Source: Pleurocapsa minor HA4230-MV1 (lineage in GTDB: Bacteria; Cyanobacteriota; Cyanobacteriia; Cyanobacteriales; Xenococcaceae). Taken from it: DNA of 64,000 nt. Made by a program: the position numbers and the translations under genes. The notes under the pieces were generated by a model. That model worked only from the letters and a program-made list of their open reading frames with translations. It did no database searches and was not told the DNA's origin. This document shows positions 63,275 to 64,000 of the stretch, one piece after another (the stretch's first letter is position 1; every line of letters starts with the position of its first letter). The DNA is taken from positions 1-64,000 of the forward strand of contig JAHHHZ010000028.1 of the NCBI GenBank assembly GCA_019359095.1, written 5' to 3'.

Positions 63275-64000
63275 CTAGTGACACTGCTCAAGACGGCTTA
63301 CGATCACCACTATTTCATCAATCGCTTGGCGAATTTGTTTGTTTTCTAATTCAGAATTGTTGACTAGGATACTAAAAACCAAAGTAGAGTTTGACTGAGT
63401 TTGTAGATATCCTGCTAATGCTCCCACTTCCGTCAAAGTTCCTGTTTTAGCCCAAAGATTATTTTGTACAGAAGTGTTAATAAAACGGTTTTTTAACGTC
63501 CCATCAATTCCCGCTGTAGCTAAGGAATCAAGGTAAGCTTGAGCTATTTTAGGTTCTGTTGTTTGCGACATTAGCCGTAAAATTTTCACTAGTGTTTGAG
63601 GTGTAACTAAATTTTGGCGAGATAAACCAGAAGCATCAACTAAAATATATTCATCTGGCTTAATTCCTATCTGTTTAAGACTTTGGTTAATAGCATTAAT
63701 AGGTGTTTCTACCTGTAATTTTTGGGCTAATATCTTACCTAGCGCCTCCGCATATAAATTATTACTTTCTTGATTAATTTCAGTTAATATTTTTTGCAAA
63801 GGTGGAGCATAAATTGCCGTTAGTTCTGGCTCTAATAAATCTAGATTCTCTCGTTCGACTACAGTACCTCTAGTAACAGTAATACCCGAGCGCAAGAGAT
63901 GAAAACGTAGTGATTCTAAGAAATATTGAGCAGGATCTACTACTGCTAAATTCCAAACATCGGGAGGTTCATTAACTGCTAACTTTCCGCGCAGCATTAA
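63275..64000 (-). CDS. dacB: D-Ala-D-Ala carboxypeptidase (PBP4/S13), C-terminal part
   Basis: DacB trims peptidoglycan stem peptides in the periplasm. About 240 residues are visible; the N-terminal half with the active-site SxxK motif lies beyond the right edge. The SxN motif SNN is in NQESNNLYAEALGK and the KTG motif in LWAKTGTLTEVGAL, both characteristic of S13 family enzymes. LVDASGLSRQNLVTPQTLVKIL also fits. The stop is at 63275. Confidence 0.9.
   Translation of the reverse strand, partial: LMLRGKLAVNEPPDVWNLAVVDPAQYFLESLRFHLLRSGITVTRGTVVERENLDLLEPELTAIYAPPLQKILTEINQESNNLYAEALGKILAQKLQVETPINAINQSLKQIGIKPDEYILVDASGLSRQNLVTPQTLVKILRLMSQTTEPKIAQAYLDSLATAGIDGTLKNRFINTSVQNNLWAKTGTLTEVGALAGYLQTQSNSTLVFSILVNNSELENKQIRQAIDEIVVIVSRLEQCH

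Overview
The window is a chromosomal segment of a cyanobacterium. Evidence: a neighbouring psaA-psaB pair for photosystem I, very frequent copies of the octamer GCGATCGC (HIP1), heptameric tandem repeats between genes, and cyanobacterium-type genes (sipA, Tic20-like, DUF2499/DUF3593, DUF4079, a plastoquinone-type chorismate lyase). The AT-rich base composition and the many dispersed repeats would suit a Pleurocapsa-like or related lineage, but the species cannot be fixed from the sequence.

Left part (1-12100) is a urea-use island. On the minus strand lies the urea ABC transporter urtA-urtB-urtC-urtD, with a canonical NtcA box upstream of urtA. The expected fifth gene urtE is not visible; the start of a transposase-like reading frame occupies the left edge instead. 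Divergently, on the plus strand, lie the urease genes ureA-ureB-ureG-ureD-ureE-ureF-ureC. A TnpB-only IS200/IS605-type element sits antisense between ureD and ureE without breaking either gene.

The middle-left part (12200-25200) holds a MotA/MotB-like (ZorA/ZorB-like) membrane motor pair, a stand-alone PCP-reductase-domain protein, a universal stress protein, a Tic20-like protein, two coupled small ORFs behind a perfect inverted repeat, a membrane-anchored half cyanovirin-N domain, mutL, a coiled-coil/J-like protein, dxr and several conserved cyanobacterial proteins. The middle part (25200-37300) holds a mannose-1-phosphate guanylyltransferase, psaB and psaA, a lipoprotein, serA, prmA and map.

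The right part (37400-64000) contains a roughly 1,390-residue acidic repeat protein with 18 copies of a DFEA-type unit, grxC, prfB with its programmed +1 frameshift, sipA, rpmF (58 aa), a C-terminal processing protease, folD, a nested insertion sequence (IS982 type inside an IS4-type transposase, with a target duplication that restores the frame on removal), a WD40/SpoIIM-like pair, a photolyase, a chorismate lyase, coaX, an LCCL-domain protein and a truncated dacB at the right edge.

The most unusual items are the ZorAB-like pair without the usual Zorya effectors beside it, the half-CVNH membrane protein with its upstream micro-ORFs, the giant repeat protein, and the TnpB element in the urease cluster. 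Most other genes are ordinary housekeeping. All functional calls rest on reading motifs by eye; no database search was run.
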